From contig JAFIEI010000002.1 of assembly GCA_020832565.1 (NCBI GenBank), positions 1 through 64,000 on the forward strand: a DNA stretch of 64,000 nt, read 5' to 3'. The notes under the pieces were generated by a model that made no database searches, was not told the origin of the DNA, and saw nothing but the letters and a program-made list of their open reading frames with translations. This DNA is from Salinarimonas sp. GTDB taxonomy: Bacteria > Pseudomonadota > Alphaproteobacteria > Rhizobiales > Beijerinckiaceae. Both the position numbers and the translations under genes were made by a program. Positions 52,629-61,533 of the stretch are shown in pieces. The stretch's first letter is position 1. Each line of letters begins with the position of its first letter.

Positions 52629-54125
52629 ATGAAGACCTATGGCCATTTCATCGGGGGCGAACACGTCGAGGGCAAGTCGGGTCGCTTCTCCGACGTCTAC
52701 GAGCCCATGACCGGCGAAGTCCGCGCCCGCGTGGCGCTCGCGGGTACCGCCGAATTGCGTGCCGCCGTCGAGAACGCCAAGGCCGCGCAGCCGGCCTGGG
52801 CCGCGACCAATCCGCAGCGTCGCGCGCGGGTGATGATGAAGTTCATCGAACTCCTGCACCAGAATTACGACGAACTCGCCGAATTGCTCGCCCGTGAGCA
52901 TGGCAAGACGGTTCCGGATGCCAAGGGCGACATCCAGCGCGGGCTCGAAGTCTGCGAATTCTCGCTCGGCGCTCCGCATCTGATGAAGGGCGAGTATACC
53001 GAGGGCGCCGGCCCCGGCATCGACATCTATTCGATGCGCCAGCCACTCGGCGTGGTGGCCGGGATCACCCCGTTCAACTTCCCCGCCATGATCCCGATGT
53101 GGAAGTTCGCTCCCGCCATCGTCTGCGGCAATGCCTTCATCCTCAAGCCCTCCGAGCGCGACCCAGGCGTGCCGATGCGCCTCGCCGAGCTGATGATCGA
53201 GGCCGGGCTGCCGGCGGGCATCCTCAATGTCGTCAACGGCGACAAGGAAGCCGTGGATGCGGTCCTCGACGATCCCGACATCAAGGCCGTGGGCTTCGTC
53301 GGCTCGACGCCGATCGCCGAATACGTCTATGCCCGCGCCACCGCTTCGGGCAAGCGCGCGCAATGCTTCGGCGGCGCCAAGAACCACATGATCATCATGC
53401 CCGATGCCGATCTCGACCAGACGGTCGACGCATTGATCGGCGCCGGCTACGGCTCCGCCGGCGAGCGCTGCATGGCGGTCTCGGTGGCCGTGCCCATCGG
53501 TGAGGAGACCGCCAACCGGCTGATGGAGAAGCTGATCCCGCGCGTCGAATCCCTCAAGATCGGCCCCTCGACGGATCCCAGCGCCGATTTCGGCCCGGTC
53601 GTCACCAAGGCGCATCTCGACAAGATCAAGGATTACGTCGAGGTGGGCATCAAGGAAGGCGCGACCCTCGCCGTCGACGGGCGCGGCTTCACCATGCAGG
53701 GCTACGAGAACGGCTTCTACATGGGCGGCTGCCTGTTCGACAACGTGACGAAGGACATGCGCATCTACAAGGAAGAGATCTTCGGCCCCGTGCTCTCCGT
53801 GGTCCGCGCCAAGACCTTCCATGAGGGCCTCGCGCTGGCCAACGAGCACGAATTCGGCAATGGCGTGGCGATCTTCACGCGTGATGGCGATGCCGCGCGC
53901 GATTTCGCGGCCAAGGTCGATGTCGGCATGGTGGGCATCAACGTGCCGATCCCGGTTCCGATCGCCTATTACACCTTCGGCGGCTGGAAGCGCTCGGGCT
54001 TCGGCGATCTCAACCAGCACGGCCCGGACGCGTTCCGCTTCTATACCAAGACCAAGACGGTCACCTCACGCTGGCCCTCGGGCGTCAAGGACGGCGCGGA
54101 ATTCGTCATCCCGACCATGCGGTGA
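52629..54125 (+). CDS. mmsA: CoA-acylating methylmalonate-semialdehyde dehydrogenase
   Basis: A 498-aa aldehyde dehydrogenase converting methylmalonate (or malonate) semialdehyde to propionyl- or acetyl-CoA in valine and inositol degradation. The nucleophile is Cys281 in GSAGERCMAVSV; AGITPFNFPAMIPMWKFAPAI is the MmsA-typical cofactor segment. GGGAGG precedes the ATG at 52629. Its natural partner, 3-hydroxyisobutyrate dehydrogenase, may be the gene at 26876. Confidence 0.93.
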   Translation: MKTYGHFIGGEHVEGKSGRFSDVYEPMTGEVRARVALAGTAELRAAVENAKAAQPAWAATNPQRRARVMMKFIELLHQNYDELAELLAREHGKTVPDAKGDIQRGLEVCEFSLGAPHLMKGEYTEGAGPGIDIYSMRQPLGVVAGITPFNFPAMIPMWKFAPAIVCGNAFILKPSERDPGVPMRLAELMIEAGLPAGILNVVNGDKEAVDAVLDDPDIKAVGFVGSTPIAEYVYARATASGKRAQCFGGAKNHMIIMPDADLDQTVDALIGAGYGSAGERCMAVSVAVPIGEETANRLMEKLIPRVESLKIGPSTDPSADFGPVVTKAHLDKIKDYVEVGIKEGATLAVDGRGFTMQGYENGFYMGGCLFDNVTKDMRIYKEEIFGPVLSVVRAKTFHEGLALANEHEFGNGVAIFTRDGDAARDFAAKVDVGMVGINVPIPVPIAYYTFGGWKRSGFGDLNQHGPDAFRFYTKTKTVTSRWPSGVKDGAEFVIPTMR

Positions 54126-54184
54126 GTTTTGAGGATGCGGGCGGAGGCGTGCGCGCTTCCGCCTGTAGCGACGCAGATATCGCG

Positions 54185-54766
54185 TCAGATCGTGCGCAGC
54201 CCGTTACCGTCAGGGCTGGGGCCGTCTTCCTTGTCGCGTTTGATGATATCTGCCAGACGCTGAATGAGGGTATCCGGCGCCCGAGCGGTTTCGGCCTCGA
54301 GGCGGCGTACGCGGAACCGTTCGATGTTGTTCAGCATCATCAGCCCGAAGGACAGGCTGGCCAGGATGCCGTGAACCTCCTTCGCCAGGTCCGGATCCCT
54401 GCGCCACAGATCTTCCATGGCAGCGCTGATCCCGTCTTCGGAAGGCTTATTGGCATCGCGGGCGCCCGTGGCGACATGGTCCAGCATGAAATCGGCAAAG
54501 GCCTTACCACGTGCCTCGTCAGCATAGCCGGAGACGAGAAAGAGGATCATGCGCCGCAGAGGTTCGGGCAGATCGGATTTCCGAAGAACGCGGTTTGCGG
54601 CGGCGAATGACCGCCTCAGATCTTCGCGCAGATCCCCGAGAAACGCGTAGCGATGCTCGAGTTCGGTTTTGCTGCGCCAGAAGATCAGCATGAGTGCCAT
54701 GAGAGCCGCGCCGGCGGCGCCCGCTACAATTAGGCTCAAATGGAGGGTATCAGGATCAATGTTCAT
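54185..54766 (-). CDS. Membrane-anchored hypothetical protein, 193 aa
   Basis: Unknown family. One membrane helix (LSLIVAGAAGAALMALMLIFW, residues ~8-29) is followed by a long helical cytoplasmic part (~30-190) with a coiled-coil-like C-terminus (NNIERFRVRRLEAETARAPDTLIQRLADIIKRD). The start at 54766 gives MNIDPDTLHL; it overlaps the preceding gene by 11 bases, so the two are probably coupled. Confidence 0.6.
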   Translation of the reverse strand: MNIDPDTLHLSLIVAGAAGAALMALMLIFWRSKTELEHRYAFLGDLREDLRRSFAAANRVLRKSDLPEPLRRMILFLVSGYADEARGKAFADFMLDHVATGARDANKPSEDGISAAMEDLWRRDPDLAKEVHGILASLSFGLMMLNNIERFRVRRLEAETARAPDTLIQRLADIIKRDKEDGPSPDGNGLRTI

Positions 54767-55082
54767 CACTGTTTCTGCCCTTGTCCTGCCCGCTTGCCGA
54801 ACCGCTTGATGAGTTGGGGTTTGCATATGTGTTGAGCGTCTGGCTGGCACTCCCTCTCATTTCGCTCGTAATGCTGTACGTGCGCTCTTCAACCCGACGT
54901 TTGCGACTGGTAAATCCGAACGCCATCCAAATTAGCGCGAAGACCGCCGCCATTCCAGCCGAATGCGCCAATTCCTCGGTCTTTATCGAAATCACCGCAC
55001 TGGCGGCACAAATCACAACAAGCGCCAACAGATCCGCATTATCCTTGCACGCTTCAAAAAACGCTTTCGTATCCAGCTTCAT
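54756..55082 (-). CDS. Two-helix membrane protein, 108 aa
   Basis: Unknown family. Two hydrophobic segments (ADLLALVVICAASAVISIK and MAAVFALIWMAFGF) are followed by a polar Ser/Asn-rich tail ending SGQDKGRNSDEH. The start at 55082 is tentative; an ATG at 55115 is possible and neither has a clear ribosome-binding site. The 5' flank is AT-rich and holds the palindrome AAATTGCAATTT (55131-55142). The gene is more AT-rich than its neighbours, which may mean transfer. Confidence 0.55.
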   Translation of the reverse strand: MKLDTKAFFEACKDNADLLALVVICAASAVISIKTEELAHSAGMAAVFALIWMAFGFTSRKRRVEERTYSITSEMRGSASQTLNTYANPNSSSGSASGQDKGRNSDEH

Positions 55083-55130
55083 CCGGCAATTTTCCCGGCC
55101 ACGCCGCAGCGCCATAGCCAATATGATCTA

Positions 55131-55142
55131 AAATTGCAATTT
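55131..55142. promoter_or_regulatory. 12-bp AT-rich palindrome
   Basis: AAATTGCAATTT is a perfect palindrome about 50 bases upstream of the minus-strand 108-aa membrane protein start. The surrounding ~50 bases are AT-rich and likely carry its promoter; the palindrome could be an operator. Confidence 0.4.
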
Positions 55143-55180
55143 CCGATTAAATTATTCAAAGGCTGTATTCCAACCCTTCC

Positions 55181-56170
55181 TCACCCCAGCCCGATCATCC
55201 CCCGAAGACCCGGTGAGAACTGGATCGCGATATAAGACACGTAGAGCAGGGTGAGCACGGCGCCTTCGCGGCGGCCGATGCGCCAGCCGGTCATGGCGAA
55301 GATCACGAAGACGATCGCAGCGAAACCGGCGATCCAGACGTCGAACAGGGCGATTTCAGGGGGCACGGCGAGCGGCATGACCAGCGCGGTGACGCCGAGA
55401 ATGCCGAAGATGTTGAAGATGCAGCTGCCGACGATATTGCCGAAGGCGACATCCGCATGCCGGCGCCAGGCCGCGATCACCGCAGTGGCGAGTTCGGGCA
55501 GCGATGTTCCTATCGCCACGATGGTCAATCCGATCACCGCCTCCGACAGGCCGAAGCCGCGGGCGATGCCGATGGCGCCGTCGACCAGGAGATCCGCCCC
55601 GTAGAGCACGGCAGCCATGCCGCCGGCGGCCATGAGCAGCGCAACCGACATGCGGCTTTGCGGGATTTCGTCGACTTCTTCCGCCTCCTGCCCGTGCATC
55701 ACGGCACTCGCATCGAGGCTGCGGCGGTCGCTCCACCAGGTGAAGCTCGTATAAGCGATCAGGAGCACGATCCCGATCACACCCGCGATCCGCCCGATCT
55801 CGCCGGAGAGCACCATGATGACTAGAATGGCGGTGGCGAGGATGAGCACCGGCCCGTCGCGCCGATAGGCCTCCCGGTTGGTCGCGAGCGGAAAAATCAG
55901 CGCGGCGATGCCCAGCACGAGGAAGACGTTGGCGATATTGCTGCCCACGACATTGCCCAGCGCGATGCCCGGTGAACCCTTGAGCGCGGCATTGATGCTC
56001 GCCACCAGTTCCGGCGCCGAGGTGCCGAAGCCCACCAGCGTCAGGCCGATCACCATCGGCGAGATGCCGTAGCTGCGGGCGATGGAGACCGCGCCGCGCA
56101 CCAGATACTCACCACCGACGAGAAGCAGCACGAAGCCGGCGGCGAGGAAGGCGATATCGGTGACGGGCAT
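55181..56170 (-). CDS. Calcium/sodium antiporter-like protein (YrbG/CaxA type)
   Basis: A 329-aa CaCA-superfamily membrane protein with ten or so segments and the two signature repeats GFGTSAPELVASINAA and AIGTSLPELATAVIAA, which bear the cation-site Glu residues. GNVVGSNIANVFLVLG and GNIVGSCIFNIFGILG follow each. It exchanges Ca2+ or K+ for Na+ or H+ across the inner membrane. Confidence 0.92.
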   Translation of the reverse strand: MPVTDIAFLAAGFVLLLVGGEYLVRGAVSIARSYGISPMVIGLTLVGFGTSAPELVASINAALKGSPGIALGNVVGSNIANVFLVLGIAALIFPLATNREAYRRDGPVLILATAILVIMVLSGEIGRIAGVIGIVLLIAYTSFTWWSDRRSLDASAVMHGQEAEEVDEIPQSRMSVALLMAAGGMAAVLYGADLLVDGAIGIARGFGLSEAVIGLTIVAIGTSLPELATAVIAAWRRHADVAFGNIVGSCIFNIFGILGVTALVMPLAVPPEIALFDVWIAGFAAIVFVIFAMTGWRIGRREGAVLTLLYVSYIAIQFSPGLRGMIGLG

Positions 56171-56253
56171 GCGTGCGTATCCGCCGATCAGGGAAATGTC
56201 AGGGCTTCACTAGCGAATAACAGTCAAAGGTTGCTCAGTTGTTACGCCCGGCA

Positions 56254-56871
56254 TCAGGGGTGATAGGGTGCGCGTCCGCTCGACAGGGCATCATCGAGCA
56301 ATTCGATGCGATCCTGCCCCCAGAAGACCTCCCCGTCGAGCACATAACTCGGCGCACCGAACACATCTGCCGCGACGGCACTCTCCGCATTCAGGGCATA
56401 GGTCGCCTCGGCGGCGGAGCCTTGGGCTTCCGCGAGAACCTTTTCGGCGGCATGGCCGGCTTCCTCGAGAAGGGCGGACAATGTCGCGATATCGGCGATG
56501 TCACGCTCCTCCTCCCAGACGGCCTCGAAGACGCGGCGCAGGTACCGATCGGGATCGGCATCCTGTGCGATCAGGGCGATGACGGTCCGATCGGCCAGCC
56601 CGGGATCGACGGGAAAATGCCGCGGCTGGATATTGAAGTTCATGCCGCGCCTGTCGCGCCAGCGCTGCAGTTCCAGGAGCCGGTAGTTCTGGCGCTGCCT
56701 GGGGCGCTGGCCCAGTGGCAGGCCACCGGTGCGGGAAAAGACCACCGGCGTCGGCATCGGCCGATGCTCGACCTTGAGCGCGTGGCGCGTCACCACCTCC
56801 CGGAAGGGCTCGTGCCCGATATAGGTCCAGGGCGAACTGCAGGTGAAATAGTAGGTGATGGTGCGAGACAT
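56254..56871 (-). CDS. 2-hydroxychromene-2-carboxylate isomerase-like (DsbA-fold)
   Basis: A 205-aa thioredoxin-fold protein of the HCCA isomerase/NahD family. SPWTYIGH near the N-terminus holds the family Ser in place of the disulfide CxxC, and GAPSYVLDGEVFWGQDRIELLDDAL is the typical C-terminal segment. Glutathione-dependent isomerase activity is likely; the aromatic substrate is unknown. No other naphthalene-type genes are nearby. Confidence 0.87.
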   Translation of the reverse strand: MSRTITYYFTCSSPWTYIGHEPFREVVTRHALKVEHRPMPTPVVFSRTGGLPLGQRPRQRQNYRLLELQRWRDRRGMNFNIQPRHFPVDPGLADRTVIALIAQDADPDRYLRRVFEAVWEEERDIADIATLSALLEEAGHAAEKVLAEAQGSAAEATYALNAESAVAADVFGAPSYVLDGEVFWGQDRIELLDDALSSGRAPYHP

Positions 56872-57048
56872 GGCGACGCTCCGAATGGGCCGAGACTATT
56901 GCCCTTTCGTAAGGGGCTGACAAGCCGTATTCCCACGTGCAGCATGGCCGCTTCCCCTGTGCAGGATGACAGGAGGGCCATTACGACGGAACGGGCCCGG
57001 CAAAAGCCGGACATTCCGGCATGCGCAGCGATATCCGAGAGAGCCATC

Positions 57049-57756
57049 ATGCGAATTTTCGTCCTCACCGGTGCCGGCATATCCGCCGAGAGCGGCCTCG
57101 GCACCTTTCGCGATACCGGCGGGATCTGGGAGCGCTTCGACCCGATGAAGCTCGCCACGCCGGAGGCCTTCGCCGCCGATCCGGATACGGTGCATGCATT
57201 CTACAATGCGCGGCGGGATAATCTGCGCGCATCCGCGCCCAATCCGGCTCATGCGGCGTTAGCGCGGCTCGAAGCCGGGCTCGCGCGGGGCGGGGGAGAG
57301 CTTTTCCTCTGCACGCAGAACATCGACGACCTGCACGAGCGTGGCGGTTCGAGCCGGGTGCACCACATGCACGGTGAATTGTTCAAGGCCCGCTGCACCG
57401 CCTGCGGCGCCGTGCATCACTGGCGCGATGATCTCGGCCGGGAGGATTCCTGCCCCGATTGCGGTGCGCGTGGGACCCTGCGTCCGCATATCGTATGGTT
57501 CGGCGAGATTCCCTTTGGCCTCGACGCGATCGGCGAGGCGCTCGCGCGCGCGGATCTGTTCGTCGCGATCGGCACGTCCGGCTCGGTCTATCCGGCGGCG
57601 GGGCTCGTCCAGGAGGCGCGCTACATGGGCCTGCGCACCTGCGAGCTCAATCTCGAACCCTCCGACAACGCCCATGCCTTCGACGAACGCGCCTACGGCC
57701 CGGCGAGCGACGTCGTGCCGGAATTCGTGGAGCGGGTGCTGCGCGAAATCGGCTGA
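57049..57756 (+). CDS. cobB: NAD-dependent protein deacylase, sirtuin
   Basis: A 235-aa sirtuin. NAD-site segments are LTGAGISAESGLGTFRD and CTQNIDDLHERGG; the catalytic His108 is in HMHGEL, and four zinc cysteines are at 116, 119, 135 and 138. A Tyr-x-x-Arg motif (Tyr52, Arg55; FYNARR) matches class III sirtuins such as E. coli CobB, so it may also remove succinyl groups. The start at 57049 begins exactly at the canonical RIFVLTGAG. Confidence 0.92.
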   Translation: MRIFVLTGAGISAESGLGTFRDTGGIWERFDPMKLATPEAFAADPDTVHAFYNARRDNLRASAPNPAHAALARLEAGLARGGGELFLCTQNIDDLHERGGSSRVHHMHGELFKARCTACGAVHHWRDDLGREDSCPDCGARGTLRPHIVWFGEIPFGLDAIGEALARADLFVAIGTSGSVYPAAGLVQEARYMGLRTCELNLEPSDNAHAFDERAYGPASDVVPEFVERVLREIG

Positions 57757-57766
57757 GGCGCGCGGC

Positions 57767-58153
57767 TCACCCCTCCCCGTCAACCTGCCGCTTCGAACCC
57801 CATTCGGCTAGATAATCGTTGATCTCGTCGAGCACGAAGAAGCGTGCCGCATCCTGGTCGAAGCCCTCCGCGAGGAGCGCGTCGTAATCGGTCAGGACAT
57901 GGCGGATATAGGCCACCATCGAGAGCCATGCCGCGTTTTCCGGATCGGCGCGGGCAAGGCCGGGGCTGTCGATGGCGTGATCGAGAATGGCCTCGCGCTC
58001 GAAGCGCGGAATATCCGGAGCGAGGCGCTCCAGTGCCTGCCCGATGCGCTCGCGGCGACCGGCGGCGGGGCCTGCCGGCCTCTGCACTGGCCCACCTGCC
58101 TCCGGGTCTGAACGGTGCCGCATGCAATCCCGGTTCGTCTGTGTTCGCCCCAT
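57767..58153 (-). CDS. DUF2293 family protein
   Basis: The 128-aa protein has the DUF2293 segment in its C-terminal half (AYIRHVLTDYDALLAEGFDQDAARFFVLDEINDYLAEW). Function unknown; DUF2293 proteins look nucleic-acid related but this is unproven. The start at 58153 has GGGAGG eight bases upstream, so it is preferred over the ATG at 58123. Convergent with the sirtuin gene, ten bases apart. Confidence 0.8.
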   Translation of the reverse strand: MGRTQTNRDCMRHRSDPEAGGPVQRPAGPAAGRRERIGQALERLAPDIPRFEREAILDHAIDSPGLARADPENAAWLSMVAYIRHVLTDYDALLAEGFDQDAARFFVLDEINDYLAEWGSKRQVDGEG

Positions 58154-58361
58154 GACGCCACCCTCCCTCAGCGTCGTTGCACGATCATCATGCCATTACC
58201 GGTTATCGGCGTGAAGCGCAGAAAACCGGCTCGCGACGGTAACGCTCCATTCACCCTGCACGGCGAAACCCGTGCCGGTGAGCGCGGGGTTTACCGCCGG
58301 TTCAGTCATCCGCGTCGAAATCGTTGCCGTGAGAAAAAATTCGTACAGGCAGGGGTCCGGC
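58154..58361. other. Intergenic region without a visible gene
   Basis: About 200 bases between the DUF2293 gene and a small possible gene. It should hold a minus-strand promoter for DUF2293. I see no RNA gene, strong hairpin or credible reading frame. Confidence 0.4.
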
Positions 58362-58580
58362 ATGGCGGCGGCGCAGCAGGAATGTGATTTCGACAGTGGG
58401 TCGCGCGCCGCAGGCGAGCCGTCCAGGGTCGCTGTCGCCAGCTATCGCATACGCCTGGCCGAAGCCGGCCACTACGCGGGCGCACCGCGCGTCAGCCCGG
58501 CGGCGACGGGAGCGGCTGCGGGCGCGCTCCTCGTCGGACTGTCCTCGCTCCTGGCGACCCTCGCACCCCTGCTGTTTTGA
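58362..58580 (+). CDS. Possible small membrane protein, 72 aa
   Basis: An ATG at 58362 has AGGGG about eight bases upstream. The frame encodes a short Ala-rich protein with a C-terminal hydrophobic helix (AAGALLVGLSSLLATLAPLLF). No family is recognised. It could be chance, because GC-rich non-coding DNA often gives such frames; the ribosome-binding site and tail-anchor-like helix support it weakly. Confidence 0.35.
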   Translation: MAAAQQECDFDSGSRAAGEPSRVAVASYRIRLAEAGHYAGAPRVSPAATGAAAGALLVGLSSLLATLAPLLF

Positions 58581-58674
58581 ACAGGCTCGCACGCGCCGCA
58601 CGATCGGGCTTTGCAAGCGCCGGCAATCCGGGGTAAGGATCGCGCAGGTTCACAAAACGTTCGATTCACGCCCC

Positions 58675-59643
58675 GTGCCCGCAACACCTCCGCCTCACCC
58701 GGTCGAAACCGCCGGCGCCGCCGCCCGTCCGGCAGGCAACGTGCTGCTCGTGGTCGCCTGGATGACAGGTACACTCTTGTCATTCTCGACCATCGCGGTC
58801 TCGATCCGCGAATTGTCCGGCACGATCGGCGTTTTCGACATACTTGCCCTGCGCAATCTTGCCGGCATCGTCATCCTCGTCGGCATCGCCATCGCCTATC
58901 CCTCACTGCGCGAGGGCTTCTACCCGCGCCGGATGGGGCTGCATCTCCAGCGCAACGTGATCCATTTCTTCGGGCAATATGCCTGGGCGCTCGGCGTCAC
59001 GCTGCTGCCGCTCGCCATGGTCTTCGCCATCGAATTCACCACTCCGGCCTGGGTGGCCCTGTTCGCCTTCCTCATCCTCGGCGAGAAGCTCACCGCGCCG
59101 CGCCTGATCGCAATCGCGCTGGGCTTTATCGGCATCCTCGTGATCCTGCGACCGGCCCCCGGCGCGCTCGATCCGACGGGGCTGATCGTGCTCGCAGCCG
59201 CGATCTGTTTCGCGCTCACCACCATCGCCACCAAGCGCCTGACCGGCACCGAGAGCACCTTCGCGATTCTTTTCTGGATGAACGTGATGCAATTGCCGAT
59301 GAATTATCTTGGCGCCGACAAGCTGTTCTTCCTGCAGATCCCGGATCTGCCGATCCTGCCGCTGATCGGCATCTGCATCGGCGGGCTCTCGGCCCACTTC
59401 TGCCTCACCAACGCCTATCGCCATGGTGACGCCGTGATCGTGGTGCCGCTCGATTTCCTGCGCCTGCCCCTGATCGCATTGATCGGCTGGCTCCTCTATA
59501 CCGAGCCGCTCGATCCCTTCATCTTCGCCGGTGGGGGGCTGATTCTGGTCGGCATCCTGCAGAACCTGCGCGCCGAACGCCGGCGCAATCTGGCTGCAAG
59601 GGCAGCGATGCGCATGACATCCACGGGGACGGGAGGCGGATAA
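58675..59643 (+). CDS. EamA/DMT-family transporter
   Basis: A membrane protein of about 322 aa with some ten hydrophobic segments in two EamA halves (LLPLAMVFAIEFTTPAWVALFAFLILGEKL in the first; GDAVIVVPLDFLRLPLIALIGWLLYTEPLD in the second). The substrate is unknown. The start is uncertain: GTG at 58675 is taken, GTG at 58741 is possible, and the long frame upstream of these is unlikely. It ends four bases before the RecD-like helicase gene. Confidence 0.83.
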   Translation: MPATPPPHPVETAGAAARPAGNVLLVVAWMTGTLLSFSTIAVSIRELSGTIGVFDILALRNLAGIVILVGIAIAYPSLREGFYPRRMGLHLQRNVIHFFGQYAWALGVTLLPLAMVFAIEFTTPAWVALFAFLILGEKLTAPRLIAIALGFIGILVILRPAPGALDPTGLIVLAAAICFALTTIATKRLTGTESTFAILFWMNVMQLPMNYLGADKLFFLQIPDLPILPLIGICIGGLSAHFCLTNAYRHGDAVIVVPLDFLRLPLIALIGWLLYTEPLDPFIFAGGGLILVGILQNLRAERRRNLAARAAMRMTSTGTGGG

Positions 59644-59647
59644 AGAT

Positions 59648-60757
59648 ATGTCGTGGTCGGCCCAACAGGACGAGGCACTCAAGGCCGTATCACGCTGGCT
59701 CGCCGAGAGCGGCGGGCAGCAGGTGTTTCGCCTGTTCGGCTATGCCGGCACGGGCAAGACCACGCTGGCGCGCCATATCGCCGAGGGTGTCGACGGCGAG
59801 GTCGCCTTCGGCGCCTTCACGGGCAAGGCGGCCTCCGTCCTGCGCTCCAAGGGCTGCGCAGACGCGGGCACGATCCATTCGATGATCTACCGCTCCCGCG
59901 AAAGCGACGAGACGGAGGGCCCCTCCTTCGTGCTCAACCGCTCGGGCGCAGCCGCCAAGGCGGATCTGATCGTGATCGACGAGTGCTCGATGGTGGACGA
60001 GGAACTCGGGCGCGACCTGCTCTCCTTCGGCAAGCCCGTGCTCGTTCTGGGCGATCCGGCGCAGCTTCCGCCGATCAAGGGCGGCGGCTTCTTCACCGAG
60101 GCCGAGCCGGACGTGATGCTGACGGAAGTCCATCGCCAGGCGGCGGACAATCCCATCATCCACCTGTCCATGCTGGTGCGCGAGGGCGGGCGGTTCGATT
60201 ATGGCAGCTACGGCGAGAGCCGGGTGATCCGGCGCGCCGAGATCGACCAGGGCGAGGTGATGAAGTCCGACCAGGTGCTCGTCGGGCTCAATCGCACAAG
60301 GCGCAACTACAACGGCCGGATCCGCGAATTGCTCGGCCTGCGCGATCCCCTCCCCGCCGCCGGCGAAAAACTCGTCTGCCTGCGCAACGACAAATCCAAA
60401 GGCCTGCTCAATGGCGGCACCTGGCTGGTCGAGGCGATGCGCGGCCTCAAGACAGACCGCAAGGGCGAATTCATCCGGATGGATCTCAAACCCGAGGATG
60501 AGAGCCGCCGCCATGCCGTCGAGGTGAAGGTGCTGCGCGCCTTTTTCGTGGGCGGCGAGGAGGATCTGCCCTATGTGATCCGCCGCGAATCCGACGAGTT
60601 CACCTATGGCTATGCGCTGACCGTGCACAAGTCGCAGGGCTCGCAATGGGATGATATCGTCCTCTTCGACGAATCCGGCGCCTTCCGCGAAAACCGCGCC
60701 CGCTGGCTCTATACCGGCCTCACCCGCGCCGCCCGGCGCATCACCGTGGTGCGGTGA
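59648..60757 (+). CDS. RecD-like ATP-dependent DNA helicase
   Basis: A 369-aa superfamily 1 helicase. Walker A is GYAGTGKTT (31-39), motif II is IDECSMVDEE, motif III VLGDPAQLPPI, and the C-terminal UvrD-like part has YGYALTVHKSQGSQWDDIVL and LYTGLTRAARRI. It lacks the N-terminal helix-hairpin-helix domain of RecD2, so it is a compact single-domain relative. The role in DNA repair or mobile-DNA control is not known. GGAGG precedes the ATG at 59648. Confidence 0.9.
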   Translation: MSWSAQQDEALKAVSRWLAESGGQQVFRLFGYAGTGKTTLARHIAEGVDGEVAFGAFTGKAASVLRSKGCADAGTIHSMIYRSRESDETEGPSFVLNRSGAAAKADLIVIDECSMVDEELGRDLLSFGKPVLVLGDPAQLPPIKGGGFFTEAEPDVMLTEVHRQAADNPIIHLSMLVREGGRFDYGSYGESRVIRRAEIDQGEVMKSDQVLVGLNRTRRNYNGRIRELLGLRDPLPAAGEKLVCLRNDKSKGLLNGGTWLVEAMRGLKTDRKGEFIRMDLKPEDESRRHAVEVKVLRAFFVGGEEDLPYVIRRESDEFTYGYALTVHKSQGSQWDDIVLFDESGAFRENRARWLYTGLTRAARRITVVR

Positions 60758-61098
60758 TAGCGTTCATGCAGCGCGCAACAGACGCCCCCCTGAGGGGAGG
60801 GGTCGGGGTGGGCTGAGCCGCGTGCAAATTCATCAGCGCAGGTAATTGTCACAAACCCATCTCCCCACCCTCAATCCCTCCCCGCTGGGGAGGGAGGTCA
60901 GGGCGCGGCCTGCATGAAACGCGCGCTTCCCCCCCTCTCAGGGGATGGAACAAGTGTCGGGGTGACCCGCGTGCATCATTGCAGTGCGCCGATACACGGG
61001 CGCATGGGCGCACACGCGTTGATCTGGATCAGGACGCCGCGCCCCCTGCCGTAGCATCCAATCAGGAAGCAACAGCACAAACCCATGGAGCCATCACG
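60758..61098. repeat. Repeat-rich GC spacer with hairpins
   Basis: This 341-base gap contains several GC-rich inverted repeats. CCCTCCCC (60876-60883) pairs with GGGGAGGG (60887-60894) around GCT, and another run of C's pairs with G's at about 60784-60802. Short stretches such as GCATGAA and GGGGTGG recur on both strands. It looks like a decayed REP/MITE-type element. No gene was found; the CMD gene's promoter probably lies near 61000-61090. Confidence 0.55.
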
Positions 61099-61434
61099 AT
61101 GGATTACCCCGCCTATATCAAGGAAACCCGCGACCGCAGCCGCAATCTCAACAAGACCATCCCCGATACAATGAAGGGCTTCGGTGCACTGTCCATGGCG
61201 GTGAAGGAAGGCGGCACGATCGGGGTGAAGGAGAAGGAGTTCGTCGCGCTCGGTATATCGATCGCCGTGCGCTGCGAAGCCTGTATCGCGTTTCATGTCG
61301 AGGCGCTGATGAAGGCGGGCGCGAGCCGCGAGGAACTCGCCGATGTGCTCGCCATGGCGATCCAGATGGGCGGCGGCCCCTCGGTCATGTATGCCGGCAA
61401 GGCGCTTGAATGCTGGGACCAGCTCGCGGGCTGA
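61099..61434 (+). CDS. AhpD-like carboxymuconolactone decarboxylase-family protein
   Basis: A 111-aa helical protein of the CMD family. RCEACIAFH holds the redox pair Cys59/Cys62 and His66, the AhpD-type pattern, pointing to peroxide/thiol redox chemistry rather than lactone decarboxylation. Start at 61099 has GGAG upstream; a frame beginning at 60979 is rejected. Confidence 0.88.
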   Translation: MDYPAYIKETRDRSRNLNKTIPDTMKGFGALSMAVKEGGTIGVKEKEFVALGISIAVRCEACIAFHVEALMKAGASREELADVLAMAIQMGGGPSVMYAGKALECWDQLAG

Positions 61435-61533
61435 GACGGGTTTTCCTGCCACCCCATCCGTCTTTCTCCGCCTTGACCCGGCCCGCGGCAGGGGCGACAG
61501 GTCTTGCCGGTGCTTTCATTCCGGGGATTTGTA

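Noticed and set aside
56239-57048. Long plus-strand frame before the sirtuin start
   Set aside because: It is antisense to the well-supported HCCA isomerase-like gene; the sirtuin N-terminus begins at the ATG at 57049.
57790-57815. GGTTCGAA motif resembling a tRNA T-loop
   Set aside because: It is inside the DUF2293 coding sequence and no acceptor, D or anticodon arms can be formed around it.
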